In this document: piece by piece, positions 32,026 to 39,431 of the stretch
How positions within the stretch are numbered: the first letter of the stretch is position 1
How the letters are laid out: every line of letters begins with the position of its first letter
Source of the DNA: Anaerolineales bacterium
Lineage (GTDB): Bacteria > Chloroflexota > Anaerolineae > Anaerolineales > Villigracilaceae
DNA length: 44,243 nucleotides
Assembly (NCBI GenBank): GCA_020847435.1
Contig: JADLBX010000062.1
Coordinates: 1-44,243, forward strand
Direction: 5' to 3'
Position numbers and translations under genes: made by a program
The notes under the pieces: model-generated
Databases searched by the model: none
Seen by the model: the letters and a program-made list of their open reading frames with translations, nothing else
Told to the model about the DNA's origin: nothing

Positions 32026-33093
32026 CTAGAGATTTTGCAAAATCTGTTTGACCAAGCCCGGCCCCCGATAGATCAGTCCCGTGTACACCTGAACCAGACT
32101 CGCCCCCAACGCGAGTCTTTTCTTTGCATCATCTGCGCTCGCAATTCCGCCCACGCTCACGATCGGGACTTTCCCATCCACGCGCCTCGCCACCTGACGT
32201 AAAACCGCTTCACTCCGACCTTTGAGCGGACTCCCGCTTAGTCCGCCGTTTTCGCCCTTCAAGTTTGACCCTTCGGCAGGCTCAGGGCGGCGCCGCACTC
32301 CCTCCCGCGAAAGTGTGGTGTTTGTTGCGATAATCCCATCCATCTTTTTATCGAGAATCACGCCGACCGCGTCGTCCAATTCCTCCTCGGTCATGTCTGG
32401 AGAAATCTTTACTAGGATTGGTCGCGTATCTCGTAACTCGTATCTCGCACCCTGAATCTCCTCCAACAACCCCTCCAACATCTCCCGCCCCTGCAACCTC
32501 CGCAACCCCACCGTGTTCGGCGACGAAATGTTGATCGTCAAATAATCCGCCAGCGGAGCGAAGACCTTCATCAACTTGACGTAATCCTGCGACGCTTCTT
32601 CCAAAGGCGTATCTTTGTTTTTTCCGAGATTAACACCCAAAATTATGTCATTGCGAGCCGCTGGTCGAGTAGGCGCGCTCTTCGCCGTATCGAGACCGAG
32701 GCGAAGCAATCTCCTCGAAACATATTCCATTCCCTTGCTCGGAAACCCCATCCGATTGATCGCCGCCTCATCCTCCACCAGCCGAAACACGCGCGGACGC
32801 GGATTCCCAGCCTGAGCCTGCGGCGTGACCGTCCCCACTTCGACGTGACCGAATCCCAGCGCGGCGAGTCCGCGAACCGCGACGCCGTCCTTGTCATATC
32901 CCGCCGCGAGACCGATTGGATTTTTGAATGTCAATCCAAACGCGTGGACGGGTTTTGATTCGGTTTTATAAATTTGGTTGATAAGAAAATTGGAAAGTGG
33001 AAAGTTTCCCGCGACGCGCAGCAGTTGCAGCGTGAGTTGATGCGAAGTTTCGGGATCAAGAGCAAAAAGAAGAGGGCGCAACAATGAATACAT
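32026..33093 (-). CDS. pyrD: Dihydroorotate dehydrogenase (quinone, class 2)
   Basis: A 355-residue membrane-associated FMN enzyme of pyrimidine synthesis. Class-2 signatures: an N-terminal amphipathic helix (MYSLLRPLLFALDPETSHQL), KNPIGLAAGYDKDG, FGHVEVGTVTPQAQAGNPRP, LGVNLGKNKDTP, TINISSPNTVGLR with catalytic Ser, and VSVGGIASADD. Two non-family stretches are encoded by dispersed repeats: residues just before ILGVNLGKN (DNA 32647-32713) and the RRPEPAEGSNLKG region (DNA 32264-32290). Both keep the frame. The Met at 33093 is chosen; an upstream Met at 33108 lies within another repeat. Confidence 0.9.
   Translation of the reverse strand: MYSLLRPLLFALDPETSHQLTLQLLRVAGNFPLSNFLINQIYKTESKPVHAFGLTFKNPIGLAAGYDKDGVAVRGLAALGFGHVEVGTVTPQAQAGNPRPRVFRLVEDEAAINRMGFPSKGMEYVSRRLLRLGLDTAKSAPTRPAARNDIILGVNLGKNKDTPLEEASQDYVKLMKVFAPLADYLTINISSPNTVGLRRLQGREMLEGLLEEIQGARYELRDTRPILVKISPDMTEEELDDAVGVILDKKMDGIIATNTTLSREGVRRRPEPAEGSNLKGENGGLSGSPLKGRSEAVLRQVARRVDGKVPIVSVGGIASADDAKKRLALGASLVQVYTGLIYRGPGLVKQILQNL
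32264..32290. repeat. Dispersed repeat inserted in pyrD (CCTTCGGCAGGCTCAGGG type)
   Basis: The sequence around CCCTTCGGCAGGCTCAGGGC is a common dispersed bacterial palindromic repeat type. Here it encodes non-conserved residues (PEPAEGSNL) between TTLSREG and GGLSG of PyrD. Confidence 0.55.
32647..32713. repeat. Nested repeat inserted in pyrD (GTCATTGCGAGC outer, GGTCGAGTAG inner)
   Basis: The outer ends TGTCATTGCGAGC and GCGAAGCAATCTC match the repeat family seen at 33104-33211 and 39366-39428. Inside lies TGGTCGAGTAG (32662-32672) to CGTATCGAGACC (32686-32697), the same termini as the intergenic element at 33738-33782. One repeat therefore appears nested in another, within coding DNA. Confidence 0.65.
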
Positions 33094-33103
33094 ATTTTCA
33101 TAT

Positions 33104-33211
33104 GTCATTGCGAGCGATGAAGCCTTGGCGTCAGAGCGCGGCAATCTCGGCTAACAATCACACAACAGTCACGATGAAAACAGAAGATTACTTCGCTTCG
33201 CTCGCAATGAC
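33104..33211. repeat. Inverted repeat with GTCATTGCGAGCGA termini
   Basis: GTCATTGCGAGCGA (33104-33117) and TCGCTCGCAATGAC (33198-33211) are perfect 14-bp inverted ends of a 108-bp element filling the gap between the DinB gene and pyrD. It resembles a miniature inverted-repeat element. No target duplication was identified. Confidence 0.65.
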
Positions 33212-33213
33212 AC

Positions 33214-33723
33214 CTAGAATTTTTTCTGTCCGCTCTTATTCAGAAAATACTGCACGAGCTCCTCTTCGGGATGCGGAACATTCATCACGGCAAACATCGC
33301 CGCCAATTCGCCGCGATGATGCGTGTTGTGATTCGGCGGCTGGACCATCATCTGCCACAACGGAAACGTGAACGTCTCGCCTTTGGGATTGGTATAAGTG
33401 ACATCGCGCCACAGACTGGTTTCGGTTTGTTCCGCAACGTATTCGCGCACATTCTTCTCCACATCCGCCCAATAACTTTTTATTGAAGCGATCGTCGGAA
33501 AATCCTTCGGGTCGAGGAACTCGCCTTTCTCGTCGCGCCAGCGCTGACGCCACATCCGCTCTGAGCTCATCATGTGAACGAGAATCGCATGGACGGAATC
33601 CCATGAATGTCCATGTTTGTGGAAGAGTTGCTCTGGGTTGAGGGTTTCAGCGACAGCCAGATAGCGTTTGTTCGCCCAGTAGTTGTAATCGTAAAGATAT
33701 TCGAGATAATGTTTGAGTTCCAT
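33214..33723 (-). CDS. DinB-family putative metal-dependent protein
   Basis: A 169-residue four-helix DinB-fold protein. Metal-ligand histidines are expected at HGHSWDSVHAILVHMM (about residues 38-52) and HNTHHRGELAAMF (about 130-142), the HxxH-type third site. N-terminal LEYLYDYNYWANKRYL is the typical first helix. DinB-like proteins act as thiol-dependent transferases or isomerases; the role here is open. GAGGAATAATCA gives a good ribosome binding site. It lies upstream of pyrD, separated by the inverted-repeat element. Confidence 0.85.
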   Translation of the reverse strand: MELKHYLEYLYDYNYWANKRYLAVAETLNPEQLFHKHGHSWDSVHAILVHMMSSERMWRQRWRDEKGEFLDPKDFPTIASIKSYWADVEKNVREYVAEQTETSLWRDVTYTNPKGETFTFPLWQMMVQPPNHNTHHRGELAAMFAVMNVPHPEEELVQYFLNKSGQKKF

Positions 33724-33737
33724 TGATTATTCCTCGG

Positions 33738-33782
33738 TGGTCGAGTAGTCCCGCATGGTTTTCGCGGGACGTATCGAGACCA
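33738..33782. repeat. GGTCGAGTAG...GTATCGAGACCA palindromic element
   Basis: TGGTCGAGTAG and GTATCGAGACCA flank an inner hairpin TCCCGCATGGTTTTCGCGGGA (first 20 nt cited). The flanking motifs reappear inside pyrD at 32662-32697. Located between the DinB and YdeI-like genes. Confidence 0.55.
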
Positions 33783-33787
33783 CAGGT

Positions 33788-34252
33788 TCATGCGCCTCTT
33801 TTTCCCTTCTTCAACATGTCAACCGTTTTAGCGATTCGACTCTGCCGCGTTTCTTCTCTCTTCGCTTCGTTGATCCACGTCACGTATTCCCTTTTGTGTG
33901 TGTATGAGAGTTTATCGAAGAACGCTTTGGCTTCCTTGTGTTTTTTCAATTCTTTCATCAAATCTTTAGGAACTTCGATGACGCGCGGCTCCGTATCCAA
34001 CTCGACGGTGATCTTCACTTCATCGCCAAAAGACTTGCCGATCTTCGCGCGAATCTCCTTGAGGATGACCAAGATGTGATTTGGTCCACCCATCCGCGAC
34101 AAAATGCCACGATAAAGGACTCCCTCGATCATTGCCTTGACCTTGGGACGCTTCGCCCCAAACGCCGCCTCGACATCGAACGGCACTTCCACGAACGCCC
34201 CGCCTCCGCCCGCGTCGAGGATGGTCGCTTTGAAGATGTGTTTATTGTGCAT
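33788..34252 (-). CDS. DUF1905/YdeI (OmpD-associated)-like protein
   Basis: A 154-residue protein. The first half (FKATILDAGGGGAFVEVPFD, VKAMIEGVLYRGILSRMG, HILVILKEIRAKIGKSFGD) matches the beta-barrel DUF1905 domain. The second half (PKDLMKELKKHKEAKAFFDK, YVTWINEAKREETRQSRIAK) matches the YdeI/OmpD-associated helical domain. Homologues are stress-associated in enterobacteria; biochemical function is unknown. CGGAGTACCC provides the ribosome binding site. Divergent from the MNT/HEPN module. Confidence 0.85.
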   Translation of the reverse strand: MHNKHIFKATILDAGGGGAFVEVPFDVEAAFGAKRPKVKAMIEGVLYRGILSRMGGPNHILVILKEIRAKIGKSFGDEVKITVELDTEPRVIEVPKDLMKELKKHKEAKAFFDKLSYTHKREYVTWINEAKREETRQSRIAKTVDMLKKGKRGA

Positions 34253-34293
34253 GGGTACTCCGTCTGTCTCATTCTAACACGCGGTATTGAGTG

Positions 34294-34299
34294 TATAAT
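34294..34299 (+). promoter_or_regulatory. -10 box (TATAAT) of the leaderless MNT/HEPN operon
   Basis: TATAAT ends 6 nt before the ATG at 34306, with no Shine-Dalgarno. TTCTAA (34272-34277) is a weak -35 candidate. Confidence 0.5.
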
Positions 34300-34305
34300 T
34301 TAACC

Positions 34306-34605
34306 ATGTCCACTACCAACCGCAACGCTGTGGTCAAAGTTCTGAAGTCGAAACGCGCCGCTTATAAGCGGTATGGCGTCAAATCGCTGGCTTTGTTCGG
34401 ATCGGCAGCGCGGAACCGTTTGAACAAAAACAGCGATGTGGATATTCTTGTGCAGTTCAAAAAACCGACCTGGGCAAATTACATCGGGTTGAAGTTTTAT
34501 CTTGAGGATTTACTGGGTCGCGAAGTGGATTTGGTCACTCCCAAAGGATTAAGACCCGCCATCCGCTCTTCCGTGGAGAGGGATTTGCTGAATGTCATCT
34601 CGTAG
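34306..34605 (+). CDS. mntA: MNT-type nucleotidyltransferase antitoxin
   Basis: A 99-residue minimal nucleotidyltransferase. The motif LALFGSAARNRLNKNSDVDILVQF (cited in part: GSAAR...SDVDI) holds the Gly-Ser and the two catalytic aspartates; a third acidic residue is in REVDLVTP. MntA proteins neutralise HepT by AMPylating the HEPN toxin. It overlaps hepT by 14 bp. Start by the -10 box spacing and the conserved length. Confidence 0.88.
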   Translation: MSTTNRNAVVKVLKSKRAAYKRYGVKSLALFGSAARNRLNKNSDVDILVQFKKPTWANYIGLKFYLEDLLGREVDLVTPKGLRPAIRSSVERDLLNVIS

Positions 34606-34933
34606 CTCGAAGTTATACGTTGACGATGTCCTGCAAGCCTGCCATGACATTCTCGATTTTACGAAGGGGTTGAGCAAGGCAGAGGACCTCGGAAATGACC
34701 GCCGCACCTATCTGGCAGTCGTTCGAAGCTTGGAGATTATTGGCGAAGCGGCAAGACAAATGCCGCGAGGCTTCAAATCGGAACATCCCGAAATCCCTTG
34801 GCGCGAAGTTGCCAGTTTACGAAACATCATCGCACACGAATACTTCGGCTTGGACAATGAGATCATTTGGGATGTGATCCAGACACAAGTTCCCGATTTG
34901 ATAAAAAGGTTTCAAAGTTTGAAGACAGAGTAA
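34592..34933 (+). CDS. hepT: HepT-like HEPN RNase toxin
   Basis: A 113-residue all-helical HEPN (DUF86) protein. The RX4H ribonuclease motif is intact as RNIIAHEYFGLD (about residues 90-101), including the Tyr that MntA-type enzymes adenylylate. SLEIIGEAARQMP is the conserved helix. Together with the upstream MNT protein it forms a type VII toxin-antitoxin pair. It ends before a strong hairpin. Confidence 0.88.
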   Translation: MSSRSSKLYVDDVLQACHDILDFTKGLSKAEDLGNDRRTYLAVVRSLEIIGEAARQMPRGFKSEHPEIPWREVASLRNIIAHEYFGLDNEIIWDVIQTQVPDLIKRFQSLKTE

Positions 34934-34942
34934 AGCAAAAGC

Positions 34943-34987
34943 AGAACTCGGAGATTTTTGCAAAGCAGATCTCCGAGTTCTTAATTT
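34943..34987. terminator. Terminator between hepT and the Nudix gene
   Basis: AGAACTCGGAGAT (34943-34955) and ATCTCCGAGTTCT (34969-34981) form a 13-bp perfect stem followed by TAATTT. It serves hepT; the opposite strand has weak A/T support for the Nudix gene. Confidence 0.7.
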
Positions 34988-35031
34988 CCACGAACGCTCT
35001 GCTCGCGTCGAGGATAACTGATTTGAAATCG

Positions 35032-35589
35032 CTATGCTTGCCATTCTTTCCCTTCCACCTCAACCGTTTCGACCAGTTCGGCTTGCTCAAAGATTCGCTT
35101 ATAAAATTCCTGTCGAGAAATTCCAGATTGATCGCGCAGTTCGATCAATTCATTTCTTGTCATCTTTTCTGGCATCGTTGGTAATTTGTACTCTTGTAAA
35201 ATGACTGCGCCCATTACGCCTGAAATGGCATCTTCGATCCGCCGCTTGTGCCCCGCAGAAAGCGGACTGGGAATGTCATCAAAATCAAACCACTCCACCG
35301 CGATCGTCTCGCCCGCCTGCAACTTGATCTCGCCGCCTATCAGTTTCGCAGTGAATAGCGCCGCGTGCACAGCAGGCATATTACTGAGCCGAGAATAGAC
35401 GCCGACCAACCCCGTCAATTCAACGTCCAATCCTGTTTCTTCCTTTGTCTCACGGATTGCCGCTTGAGCAAGACTCTCTCCCTCCTCAACGCCGCCGCTG
35501 GGTAAGATCCACGTTTCAAAATCCTCCCGCTGGGTTAACAAGATTTTGCCTTCATGAATAACCGCTACATTTACAGCCAATCCTGCCAT
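35032..35589 (-). CDS. Nudix hydrolase
   Basis: A 185-residue protein. The Nudix box runs GGVEEGESLAQAAIRETKEE followed by TGL (about residues 32-54), complete for Mg-dependent hydrolysis of nucleoside diphosphates linked to X. The N-terminal strand VNVAVIHEGKILLTQR and LPSGG are typical. The C-terminal 50 residues (RNELIELRDQSGISRQEFYK) are extra. It begins 9 nt after pyrE ends and is probably co-transcribed with it. Substrate unknown. Confidence 0.87.
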   Translation of the reverse strand: MAGLAVNVAVIHEGKILLTQREDFETWILPSGGVEEGESLAQAAIRETKEETGLDVELTGLVGVYSRLSNMPAVHAALFTAKLIGGEIKLQAGETIAVEWFDFDDIPSPLSAGHKRRIEDAISGVMGAVILQEYKLPTMPEKMTRNELIELRDQSGISRQEFYKRIFEQAELVETVEVEGKEWQA

Positions 35590-35598
35590 GCTCCCTCG

Positions 35599-36222
35599 CT
35601 ATCTGGTTTGTTCCAAAAACCTCCTCGTCGCCTCAATTTTACTCTTCTCCACCTTTCCATTCTCTTCCCAATACTCCAACAATTGACCGATCGTCAGCGC
35701 CGCGTGCATGGAGTATCCCGCCTGCGCCAGCGACTCTTGCGCGCCCGATTGACGGTCAATCAGCACAACAACATCTTTCACGACCAAGCCCGCCTCTGTC
35801 AATTTCTCGATGGCTTCGAATTTACTTCCGCCAGTGGTGGCGAGATCGTCAATGACAACGACCGTCTCGCCCGCGTGATATTCGCCTTCGATTTCGGCTT
35901 TCGTGCCGTAGGTCTTCGCTTCCTTGCGTGGGTAGATCATGGGGTAATTGCCAGCCAGAGAAATTGCCGTTGCAATTGGTATCGCCGCATAAGGCAAGCC
36001 TGCGATTCGGGAGAACTGAAGCGCTGAGAGGATTGGCAAGTAAGCCTGCGCGACCTCCGCGAGCAGTTTGGGATGGGTGATGATGCGGCGCAGGTCAATG
36101 TAAATAGGACTTGTCAGTCCCGACTTGAGAGTGAACTCGCCGAACTTGATACAGCCAGCGGAGAGGAGTTGGTCGGCTAAAGCAGAAAATTGGTAATTGG
36201 TAATTGGTAAATTACTCGTCAT
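35599..36222 (-). CDS. pyrE: Orotate phosphoribosyltransferase
   Basis: A 207-residue enzyme that joins orotate and PRPP to give OMP. The PRPP loop VVVIDDLATTGGSKFEAIEK (about residues 115-134), the KEAKTYGTKAEIEG catalytic loop and FTLKSGLTSPIYIDLRR near the N-terminus are all present. Length is normal. CAGGATGATTC is the ribosome binding site. Part of the minus-strand pyrimidine gene series. Confidence 0.95.
   Translation of the reverse strand: MTSNLPITNYQFSALADQLLSAGCIKFGEFTLKSGLTSPIYIDLRRIITHPKLLAEVAQAYLPILSALQFSRIAGLPYAAIPIATAISLAGNYPMIYPRKEAKTYGTKAEIEGEYHAGETVVVIDDLATTGGSKFEAIEKLTEAGLVVKDVVVLIDRQSGAQESLAQAGYSMHAALTIGQLLEYWEENGKVEKSKIEATRRFLEQTR
36183..36215. repeat. GGTAATTGGTAATT repeat at the pyrE 5' end
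   Basis: AAATTGGTAATTGGTAATTGG-type words (first 20 nt cited: AAATTGGTAATTGGTAATTG) encode the first residues of PyrE (TSNLPITNYQFSALADQ), showing the repeat overlapping the start of coding DNA. Related to 14389-14452 and 38271-38353. Confidence 0.5.
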
Positions 36223-36295
36223 GAATCATCCTGGGATATACCCAAAAAATTGAGAAAAACTGATATGTGGCTAGGAACATGCCAGTTTGGTTGAT

Positions 36296-36330
36296 ATATC
36301 GGATAGACAATATTTTCCGCTATCCGATAT
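36296..36330. promoter_or_regulatory. 11-bp inverted repeat between pyrF and pyrE
   Basis: ATATCGGATAG (36296-36306) and CTATCCGATAT (36320-36330) are perfect inverted arms with a 13-nt loop. It lies 5 nt beyond the pyrF stop and about 75 nt before the pyrE start. It could be a regulator site, an mRNA-stability hairpin or a weak terminator. Confidence 0.5.
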
Positions 36331-36335
36331 TAACA

Positions 36336-37187
36336 CTATTTTTCCATTTGCCTCTTTATGTTCAACATCTCATCTCGTAACTCTGCCGCGGCTACTTTGG
36401 GATTCTCAGCCCGTGAGATTCCGCGAGAAATGGGAATCAACATCCCGCTTCCATCGGACCTCAAGCCTGCCCGCAAAGCGGATTCAAGTTCGCCGCCTTG
36501 AGCGCCGACGCCTGGGGCGAGGAACCACAAATCTGGCGCGGCGGCACGGACGCGCTTCAACGCATCCACGTGAGTTGCGCCGACGACGAGTCCGATGTTG
36601 TTGCGCGTGTTCCAAGTTTGAGCGAGGTGGGCGACGTGTTCATAGAGATGGAAAGTAGAAAGTGAAGCATTCTCTACTTTCCACTTTCTATCCTCCACGA
36701 TCAAATCCTGCAGGTCGCCACTTCCCGCGTTACTCGTCTTGCATAACAAGAACACACCTTTTTCTGGATATTTCAAAAACGGCTCGATCGAATCTTTTCC
36801 GAGGTATGGACTCAACGTAATGCAATGCGCGCCGAGAGTCTCGAATGTGGCTTTGGCATAGGCTTCGGCTGTGGAGGCAATGTCGCCGCGTTTGGAGTCG
36901 AGGATGACGGGAATCATCGAACCGAGTCGTTTTGACTCTGCGTCAATGGCTTCGATGACTTGCTTGAGCGCGCTCCACCCATCCGCGCCGAAGACTTCGA
37001 AGAACGCCGCGTTGGGTTTGAATGCCGCGGCGTAGGGAGCGGTCGCCTTAATTAGAGTCAGGCAGAAGTCGAGGGCAGACGCGGGAGAAGGCTCCCTAAG
37101 TTCGCTCACGTGTGGGTCGAGTCCAACGCATAAGAGGGAGGAGCAGTCGTCGACGCGTTTTTCCAAAAAAGAAAAAAAAGTTTCCAT
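36336..37187 (-). CDS. pyrF: Orotidine 5'-phosphate decarboxylase (long PyrF type)
   Basis: A 283-residue decarboxylase making UMP. It belongs to the roughly 270-280-residue PyrF group: LLCVGLDPHVSEL, AAFKPNAAFFEVFG, VILDSKRGDIASTAEAYAKA with the catalytic Lys-Asp pair, LSPYLGKDSIEPFL, VFLLCKTSNAGSGDLQDL, GLVVGATH and FLAPGVGAQGG. Between DLQDL and LYEHVAHLAQ an extra stretch of about 15 residues is encoded by an inverted repeat at 36650-36682. The frame stays open to 37910, but that extension is antisense to pyrB, so the Met at 37187 is the start. Confidence 0.92.
   Translation of the reverse strand: METFFSFLEKRVDDCSSLLCVGLDPHVSELREPSPASALDFCLTLIKATAPYAAAFKPNAAFFEVFGADGWSALKQVIEAIDAESKRLGSMIPVILDSKRGDIASTAEAYAKATFETLGAHCITLSPYLGKDSIEPFLKYPEKGVFLLCKTSNAGSGDLQDLIVEDRKWKVENASLSTFHLYEHVAHLAQTWNTRNNIGLVVGATHVDALKRVRAAAPDLWFLAPGVGAQGGELESALRAGLRSDGSGMLIPISRGISRAENPKVAAAELRDEMLNIKRQMEK
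36646..36696. repeat. Inverted repeat inserted in pyrF (GGAAAGTAGA arms)
   Basis: GGAAAGTAGA (36650-36659) and TCTACTTTCC (36673-36682) flank a 13-nt loop. The element encodes the non-conserved DRKWKVENASLSTFH segment of PyrF. Similar AAAGTNGAAAGT text occurs at the icd 3' end. Confidence 0.65.
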
Positions 37188-37199
37188 AAAAATCCTTTT

Positions 37200-37270
37200 A
37201 CCGCGAAGAGCGCGAAGTTCGCAAAGAAAACCTTTAAAAATCTTCGCGCTCTTTGCGTGCTTCGCGGTTA
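37200..37270. repeat. ACCGCGAAGAGCGCGAAG inverted repeat between pyrB and pyrF
   Basis: ACCGCGAAGAGCGCGAAG near 37200 and CTTCGCGCTC...CTTCGCGGT near 37242-37269 are imperfect inverted arms. It fills the gap between pyrB and pyrF and might terminate or stabilise transcripts. Confidence 0.55.
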
Positions 37271-37276
37271 ATGAAT

Positions 37277-38254
37277 TTAAGCCTTTCCAAGCACCATCGC
37301 CAACAGAGCCATTCGCACATACAAACCGTATTCCATCTGGCGGAAGTACGCGGCGCGGGGGTCGTCGTCGAAGTCCATGCTGATCTCGGTGACGCGCGGG
37401 AGTGGGTGCATCACGATCATCTTTTGTTTGGCGGTTTGCATCACGGCGGGGTCGATCACGTACGCGCCTTTGACCTTCTCGTATTCGGCGGGGTCTTCGA
37501 AGCGTTCCTTCTGGACGCGCGTGACGTACAGCACGTCGGTTTCGGGCAAGACGCTTTCGAGCGACAAAGATTCGTTTTGCGAAATGCCTTTCTCGCTCAC
37601 TTCGTCCATCACTTCTTTCGGCATCTTCAAAATATCGGGCGAGACGTAATTCAACTTCACGTTGAACAACGACAGCAAACGCGCCAGCGAATGGACCGTG
37701 CGACCATATTTCAAATCGCCGAGCATGGTGACGGTGAGACCGTCGAAGCCGCCGAGCTCCGCTTTGATCGTGAACGTGTCGAGCAATGCCTGCGTGGGAT
37801 GTTCGCCCGTGCCGTCGCCCGCGTTGATGAGCGGCTTGCGCATCGCCTTCGCCGCTATCGCCGCCGATCCCGTTTCGGGATGACGTAGGACGACCACATC
37901 CGCATAACATTCGAGCGTGCGGACGGTGTCGGTCAGCGTTTCGCCTTTCGTCACGGATGAATACTTCACCTCGTTGATCGGGATGACCGAGCCGCCGAGC
38001 CGCTCCATCGCGGCGGTGAACGACGACGACGTTCTCGTGGACGGCTCATAAAACAGGTTGGCTAAAATTTTTCCTTTCAACAGGTCGAACGTCCCGACGC
38101 GCTCGACCATGCCGCGCATCTCGTGCGCCACGCCGAACACGTACTCCAGGTCGGCGCGGCTGAACTGCTTGACGGATACGATGTCCTTGCCGTACCACGC
38201 GGCATTTTTATTTTCGCCAAATGGCAGGTGGGTGGAGGGGGAATTGGTGGGCAT
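37277..38254 (-). CDS. pyrB: Aspartate carbamoyltransferase catalytic subunit
   Basis: A 325-residue transferase joining carbamoyl phosphate and aspartate. Signatures: [13 protein letters not shown] (carbamoyl-phosphate loop), [64 protein letters not shown], and C-terminal [10 protein letters not shown] (aspartate loop). No pyrI regulatory gene is adjacent. AAGGAG lies 5 nt before the ATG. Upstream DNA is low-complexity repeat. Confidence 0.95.
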   Translation of the reverse strand: MPTNSPSTHLPFGENKNAAWYGKDIVSVKQFSRADLEYVFGVAHEMRGMVERVGTFDLLKGKILANLFYEPSTRTSSSFTAAMERLGGSVIPINEVKYSSVTKGETLTDTVRTLECYADVVVLRHPETGSAAIAAKAMRKPLINAGDGTGEHPTQALLDTFTIKAELGGFDGLTVTMLGDLKYGRTVHSLARLLSLFNVKLNYVSPDILKMPKEVMDEVSEKGISQNESLSLESVLPETDVLYVTRVQKERFEDPAEYEKVKGAYVIDPAVMQTAKQKMIVMHPLPRVTEISMDFDDDPRAAYFRQMEYGLYVRMALLAMVLGKA

Positions 38255-38270
38255 GGGGCTCCTTGGGGTA

Positions 38271-38353
38271 ATTAGGGATTGGTAATTGGAGGATTGGGAG
38301 AATTAGAGAATTGGAGATTGGAGACTGGAGATTGGAGACTGGAGACTGGAGAC
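38271..38353. repeat. Low-complexity repeat (GGAGATTGGAGACTGGAGA words)
   Basis: Tandem words such as TTGGAGATTGGAGACTGGAG run for about 80 nt between pyrB and the next gene. Related to 14389-14452. No gene seen in 38255-38412. Confidence 0.6.
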
Positions 38354-38412
38354 TCGCTTCTTTCGACGGGGGAGGCTGGTTCGGTTTCGATGGGCATTTT
38401 CTACAATTCATC

Positions 38413-39021
38413 CTATTCCCTCTGATAAATGTGTTCACGAGCAGATTTTAGTTTCCTCGCCATTTTTGGTGAGATTCTGTCTTCATAAGGCTCCAAAGAT
38501 TTAATGACTTTCAACCAATCTCGATTTTTAAACGCTTCGACCGCTTCTTGCACCGCAATTCCAAAATTTCTTCGATTTTGATATTCAGCCCGAGATAATC
38601 TTCTTTTTTCAAAAGCACGTTCAAACACAACAAAATTACCTTTAAGCAAGTCCATGCCATATTTATATAACAAGCGCGCCTCCTCCTTTATATCCTCCTC
38701 TTGGCTGGTTGATTTAAATTTCGGGGTTTTCCCTGGGTTTGGTTGGAAATCAGGATTCAAGAGTCTCGGAAAGATTTTACGTCCTTTCATGTCTTGTAAA
38801 TCTACTGTCGCCGCCATGCCATAATGAATACCTTCAACTATCACAGTGAAATCATTCCTAACAAATCGAATTTTGAATTCATTCTTGAATTCACTTGGTG
38901 GGTACTCAATTTCTTGAAATCCAAAATCTCTTAATAAATACCCAAATTCGTTTCGGCAAATATATTTGAAATTCTCAATAGCCGATTGCATACTTTTGTC
39001 GCTCATTTCAATCTCACTCAA
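38413..39021 (-). CDS. Unrecognised AT-rich gene
   Basis: A 202-residue protein with no family I recognise. The first half looks alpha/beta (FKYICRNEFGYLLRDFGFQE, NEFKIRFVRNDFTVIVEGIH). The second half is helical and charged (SRAEYQNRRNFGIAVQEAVE, WLKVIKSLEPYEDRISPKMA). No signal peptide or membrane segment. Codon use is visibly more AT-rich than the pyr genes, a sign of transfer. The start overlaps the stop of the Nif3-like gene by 4 bp (ATGA, 39018-39021), so translation is probably coupled; MSDKSM 5 codons in is an alternative start. Confidence 0.65.
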   Translation of the reverse strand: MSEIEMSDKSMQSAIENFKYICRNEFGYLLRDFGFQEIEYPPSEFKNEFKIRFVRNDFTVIVEGIHYGMAATVDLQDMKGRKIFPRLLNPDFQPNPGKTPKFKSTSQEEDIKEEARLLYKYGMDLLKGNFVVFERAFEKRRLSRAEYQNRRNFGIAVQEAVEAFKNRDWLKVIKSLEPYEDRISPKMARKLKSAREHIYQRE

Positions 39022-39353
39022 TCAAACAAATGATTCGCCAGCGGAATGACATTGACCAGCGCCTCTTCGTAGGGATGTACACGCTTGATCGCTTCGAGCG
39101 CGTCCTTCACCAACTCGCGCTTGCAATTGACTTCGAGTTTGTATTCCGTGACCACTTTGATTTCGCCGACTTTCCCGTCATACGGATTCGCTCCTTCCAG
39201 CGGACGGAAATAGCCCGTTACCTGAGTCATTGCGACGCAGTGATCGTAGTTGCCGATCACGCCCACGCCGATCTTCGAAAGCGCGTCGGCGAGTTTCTTG
39301 GCGTGGTCTTGCGGTACGAAAATTTCGAGTTTTACGTTGGTGAAGTTTTGCAT
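39018..39353 (-). CDS. Stand-alone Nif3/YqfO-insert (CutA-like) domain protein
   Basis: A 111-residue protein. The series LEIFVPQDHAKKLADALSKI, GVGVIGNYDHCVAMTQVTGY, FRPLEGANPYDGKVGEI, and VHPYEEALVNVIPLANH matches the PII/CutA-like domain inserted in YqfO-type Nif3 proteins. Here it stands alone. Such proteins are thought to bind metals or nucleotides; the role is unknown. It is upstream of, and overlapped by, the AT-rich hypothetical gene. Confidence 0.82.
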   Translation of the reverse strand: MQNFTNVKLEIFVPQDHAKKLADALSKIGVGVIGNYDHCVAMTQVTGYFRPLEGANPYDGKVGEIKVVTEYKLEVNCKRELVKDALEAIKRVHPYEEALVNVIPLANHLFD

Positions 39354-39365
39354 GGCCTTATCCTT

Positions 39366-39428
39366 CCGTCATTGCGAGCCCCGAGGCTCAAATGCCGAGT
39401 GGGCGAAGCAATCCACAACAACACCCAT
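39366..39428. repeat. GTCATTGCGAGC...GCGAAGCAATCC repeat
   Basis: GTCATTGCGAGCCCCGAGGC at the left end and GTGGGCGAAGCAATCCAC at the right match the family seen at 32647-32713 and 33104-33211. It lies between the Phd antitoxin gene and the Nif3-like gene. Confidence 0.6.
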
Positions 39429-39431
39429 CCG

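Noticed and set aside
32980..33012. GGAAAGTGGAAAGTTTCC-like text in pyrD as a fourth coding repeat
   Set aside because: The encoded residues fit the normal length of this PyrD segment, so an insertion is not supported.
37188..37910. An open frame extending pyrF upstream by about 240 residues
   Set aside because: It is antisense to well-conserved pyrB, is Arg/His-rich without any domain, and crosses an inverted repeat. PyrF homology begins exactly at the Met at 37187.
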